Source: Mycteria americana
Lineage: Eukaryota; Chordata; Aves; Ciconiiformes; Ciconiidae
Reading direction: 5' to 3'
NCBI RefSeq assembly: GCF_035582795.1
Contig: NC_134373.1
Span: 18,684,001-18,748,000, forward strand
Length of the DNA stretch: 64,000 nt
Positions 60,241 to 64,000 of the stretch are shown here, piece by piece. Under the pieces are notes generated by a model, which ran no database searches, had not been told where the DNA came from, and saw only the letters and a list, made by a program, of their open reading frames with translations. Numbering within the stretch: the stretch's first letter is position 1; every line of letters begins with the position of its first letter. The position numbers were made by a program, and so were the translations under genes.

Positions 60241-63200
60241 TTGCCTAAGTAGACCATGGGCCTTGGGAATCCAAGCTGTATGTAGACAGTAGCCAGTACA
60301 ATGTTATCCTTATTTTAGGCGACACTTTTAATATCTCCTGTACCTAAAAATATGTAACAAAAATGCAAAGCTCTCTTAGAAATGATGAATCCCTTTCTGT
60401 CCTTTGTGAACAGTCTCATAAGAAATGTATGGAAGGTACAAGGGGAAAATATGGTGACTCTATGGAGTTCCACTATGAAAGCTTGAAAACACAGCTTGGG
60501 AGTTGAGACCTAGTGTTGATTACCTTTTACCCTGTCCATGAAAGCAGTAGCTGCTTTTGCAGAAAAGCAGTAATAAATGCCATGAAGTGCTTAGAAGGGA
60601 TGACTATATGAATCTGTCTTGTATGAATACTGTTTGTTTCAACAGTAGGAACAAAAGTCTGAAACTTGGCAGGAAAAATATGGGCTGTGCATTGCTTCGT
60701 GCATCTCTTGGCTTCCTGCACTAAAAGAAATCATTTGGTAAAACTGAGCAGATCTGTTTTGCTTCCTACAATATTTGATGAGCAAGAAAACCTCTAATGT
60801 TTGGCTAATCTTTCAAAAACTTTATTGTGCTTTCACTGTTTAGGGAAATTTTTAAGTTAGCATTAGCATGAAAACCTACAGATGTTAGCTCTTTATCCTT
60901 TGTCTAAGATCAGATTTATCTGACTAACCAACATTAAAAATGTGTAAATTTGTGGCAAACACAATGAATCTTGAATATATTAAAGAAACAAACAGATGAA
61001 CCATCTGGAAACAGGATGGAGATCTGAAATAACTATGCCAGTGGCACAATCCAAGCATAATCCCTGGCATAATTTACACAGAGCAACTGTATCAAGAGCC
61101 AGAAACTATTCTTTTAGAAGGCTGAGTTTAATAATGACTGCACATTATCATTCCACTTGCTGGGTAAATATTGACAAAGGAGTGGCGCATGCTGTAGAAA
61201 TGTATCTACATCCTGCATTCCCTCTAGGGAAACTTCTGTATTCTGAATTTTCCCTACTATTTTTTTTTTCCTTTTGTCTTTCCTACCCCTTTCTCATCTA
61301 AAATGATTGCAGTACGTGTAGCTCTGCAACTACAGGAATCAGTTTGTTAACTTTGAAATTATTTTTGATATCTGATACATAAACACTATAACACATAACT
61401 GATTATGCACACAAATGCTTAATATTATGTAAAATAGGACAATTTGATAAGTGGAGAAAATTTGCACATCACCATTAAGTAGACCTTAATTTTGCCATAC
61501 ACTATTAAAGATTCACACATAATTCATCACCTTTTCTCTTTCTGCAATCACCTGAAAAAAATTCACATTGTCATGTAATCCCAGTGCAAACTACTCATGA
61601 TGGAAAGTAGTAGGTTTTACTATTATGTGACTAACTAATGTGTTTCAGCTGGGTGCATTTTCCCATGGCACTGGAATATTTTGGCAGCCTGCAGTTTCAT
61701 TGGTAGTGATCATGGAGCAACACAAAATAGATCTTGTATTCTTTACATCTTTACATTGCTGGCAAAGGTGAGACACCTCAACAAACAATGCATCTTGAAG
61801 AATGTTTGCAGGGTATTTTGAATTGTGAATATATTGCAAACCTGGATAGAAACTAGGTTGCAGTATATCTTTAAAAATGACTGATTTAAACCCATAACTA
61901 ATGTATCTTGTAGGTTAGCATTAATTTGACTTGCTGAGTGGATGGAATTTATGGGTATAATGCATTGCACTAGGCAAATAAGAACATCCTCCTTCAGTAA
62001 TAAAGGTGAGGGCAGGCTCCATACTGGCAAGCCAAGCACTGTCTTCAAAGCTTTAGCTATGTAATATCCGTCTTACTACTGTGGCACAGTGATGCAACAC
62101 ATTGCAAATGACCCCGTCAGGAAATACCATTCTGGTATTTGACTTCATGCTTAGATTTTTTGGATTTTTTAAGAATCTCCACTCTGCATTTGTCTCACCT
62201 ACTTCAACACCATTCCCATTTTTCCCGTCTTTTTCTCCTTCCCACTTTTCTATTGTTTTTAACATCTTAGCTTTCTACTCCCCCACATATTTCAAATTAC
62301 CTTATTTCAGAAGGTTTTATCACCTTCCTCCTCTTTTGTTCTCGTCTGACTGGGTTCTGTAACACATAACAGCAAGTAACATTAAAATACTTGTGCTAGT
62401 ACTTACTAGTACGTCATGCAAGCACAATCAGAGCAAGTATAGGCTTTGCTCTGGAAAGCTTACAGCTTTAATTAGGCTTGCAATTTTAATTAGATTTCCA
62501 GAACAAACCTTGGAGATGGACATGGAGAAAAGGAAGAGATTTTCCACATTGGTAGCAGGCTTGGAAATGTTTTGTATGTGTTTTGTATATGTTTTGACTT
62601 ATTACAGTACTTTGTCATTCTACTGGTACTTCTTTTGCTTCTACTCTTTCCATAGAGAAATTGGCCTCATTTTGCCTTTCAGGAAAAGATGACATGTTTA
62701 TTGTGAAACCTCTTCTACAAAAGCAAGGGCTTGACTTACTGAAATGAAGTTCCATTACACTTGGACCTGAGCCTATACCAAAGGCCTAGGTGGGACTGTA
62801 CTCAAATTATGAAGTGTTTGTCTGAAATGTAACCTATTTTGTAGCTTGATCCTTCCTCTTCAATAGGAGTTTGAGAACACGTTAAATAATCAGAATAAAA
62901 TAAACTTGTTTCAGCCTGTGCAAATGGGTTGGATGATGATTTAAACAGGTAGATGAGATTTCCCTTCATTCGTGGGGAAGCTGTGTGTGTATATCCAAAG
63001 ATAAAAGATGTGTTGAGTATTCTTTTTTTTTTTTCCCCTTTTTCTTTTTTTTCACTTTCAGGATTACTTTTTAGAGGCTGGCAAGTGTTTGCTCTTTCCA
63101 AAATCTGTGGAAATTATGATCTGTGTGTGTGCCTTCGCCTGTGAGGTCAGCCAAAGGATTTTGCCATTGCTGAGACAGATTTTTTTTAAGCTCTAAATAT

Positions 63201-63445
63201 TCCAGATCCTATCAAATTTAAGAAAACTTGTATCTTGCAAGAATGACCCAGAGCTTTGTGAATCAAAACAACGCCTTCCCTCACTAATAATGGAAAACTT
63301 TTGGGGTTTTGGCAGCTGAGTTTTGTTTGCTTGGCATTTTGACCCCAAACACTCTTAAACCTAAACAATTACATCTACTCAAGTGAGCTAAATGAACATA
63401 CTCAAGCAAATGAAGCTCCACAAATGCTTAAGAGCTTGCTGGCTA
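60241..63445. other. Non-coding unique sequence
   Basis: No gene seen. T-rich low-complexity sequence lies near 61260-61271 and 63024-63054. Confidence 0.6.
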
Positions 63446-63590
63446 ACTTTTCGAAAGATATGCTCTAGTTCAGCCACAAATTACTTGGCTAGACACTGGA
63501 ATTGCTGGGTGAAATTCTATGGTCTGTGTTTTGCAGCACTTCAGACTAGATGATCACAGTGGTCCCTTCTGACCTTGAAATATGTGGATT
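63446..63590 (+). mobile_element. Ancient CR1 3' end
   Basis: The stretch 'gatatgctctagttcagcca', 'gaattgctgggtgaaattct', 'atggtctgtgttttgcag', 'cagactagatgatcacagtg', 'gtcccttctgaccttgaaat' follows the 3' UTR of an old sauropsid CR1 family almost word for word. Only the end of the element is present, as expected from 5' truncation. It is the best preserved of the ancient CR1 relics here. Sense is +. Confidence 0.85.
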
Positions 63591-64000
63591 GGGTGTTAAC
63601 CTATGTTAGCGAAGCCAGAGTGAGGAACATAGGAATGTGGAGTTTTAGCACATGAAAGCTTGTTCAATTTTTAATTTTACTTTTAGCAAATCCCCTAATC
63701 AAAAGAAACAAGTTCTCTGGAAGCCCTAAAAAACTACTTGACAGTACTTAATCACTTGCCCAGGTCAGTGTTAAGGAAAAAAAAATGAGTTAATCAGGGG
63801 GATTTTTCTAACTGCCTTTCTGAGATTTTCTCAGTCTTCATATTGCCAATCCTTTAGGGACTCCTAATGTTACAGAACCTGCATGATCATAGCTGTAGCA
63901 TTTACTTCGAGGGGCTTGTTTTAACAAACACAATATGTTTGAAATCAAACACAAAGAATATCCCTAGGATTTTCCATCTTTAATTTATTACTGTTTCTAG
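63591..64000. other. Non-coding unique sequence
   Basis: No gene or repeat recognised up to the window end. Confidence 0.6.

Noticed and set aside
1..64000. CRISPR array, operon, phage or bacterial features
   Set aside because: No regularly spaced repeats, ribosome-binding sites or dense coding; the sequence is vertebrate non-coding DNA.

Overview
The window is almost certainly avian nuclear DNA from a gene-poor region, either intergenic or deep intronic. Three things point there: an AT-rich background with few CpGs, no long open reading frame outside one retrotransposon, and a relatively young CR1 LINE of the bird type. That LINE has reverse-transcriptase motifs and a 3' end made of the octamer ATTCTGTG/ATTCTGTC. 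No protein-coding gene, rRNA, intact tRNA, CRISPR array or operon-like layout could be supported. Most short open frames here are chance.

The dominant feature is the 5'-truncated CR1 LINE at about 8183-10885 on the minus strand. It keeps the C-terminal half of the endonuclease, the linker and a full reverse transcriptase. It is broken by one in-frame stop, two frameshifts and an Asp-to-Glu change in the endonuclease GDFN motif. Three much older CR1 relics are recognisable: 27800-28680 (+), 32821-33445 (-) and 63446-63590 (+). Ancient MIR-like (CORE-SINE type) fragments lie at 4106-4302 (-), 60109-60240 (+) and, less surely, 47655-47765 (-). A scatter of short, imperfectly palindromic ancient repeats (13283, 23129, 25271, 46681, 54403, 56769) resembles foldback elements widespread in birds, turtles and crocodilians.

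Simple repeats include a 22-copy TTCCC tract at 43036-43148, a three-unit minisatellite at 39964-40019 and several homopolymer and tetranucleotide runs. Two copies of a sequence matching the 5' end of tRNA-Glu sit about 150 bp apart at 3521-3702, with no tRNA body.

The rest is unique, non-coding sequence. Parts of 36190-37260, 45530-45870 and 46920-47240 have retained homeodomain or octamer motifs and little sign of decay, so they are candidates for conserved regulatory elements. This needs an alignment to test. Two short + strand intervals, 17541-17641 and 50415-50493, are bounded by splice-like signals that include perfect CAG|GTAAGT donors, and could be exons of an unannotated transcript. 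I see no operon-like or defence-like system. The honest picture is a bird non-coding region with layered transposon fossils.
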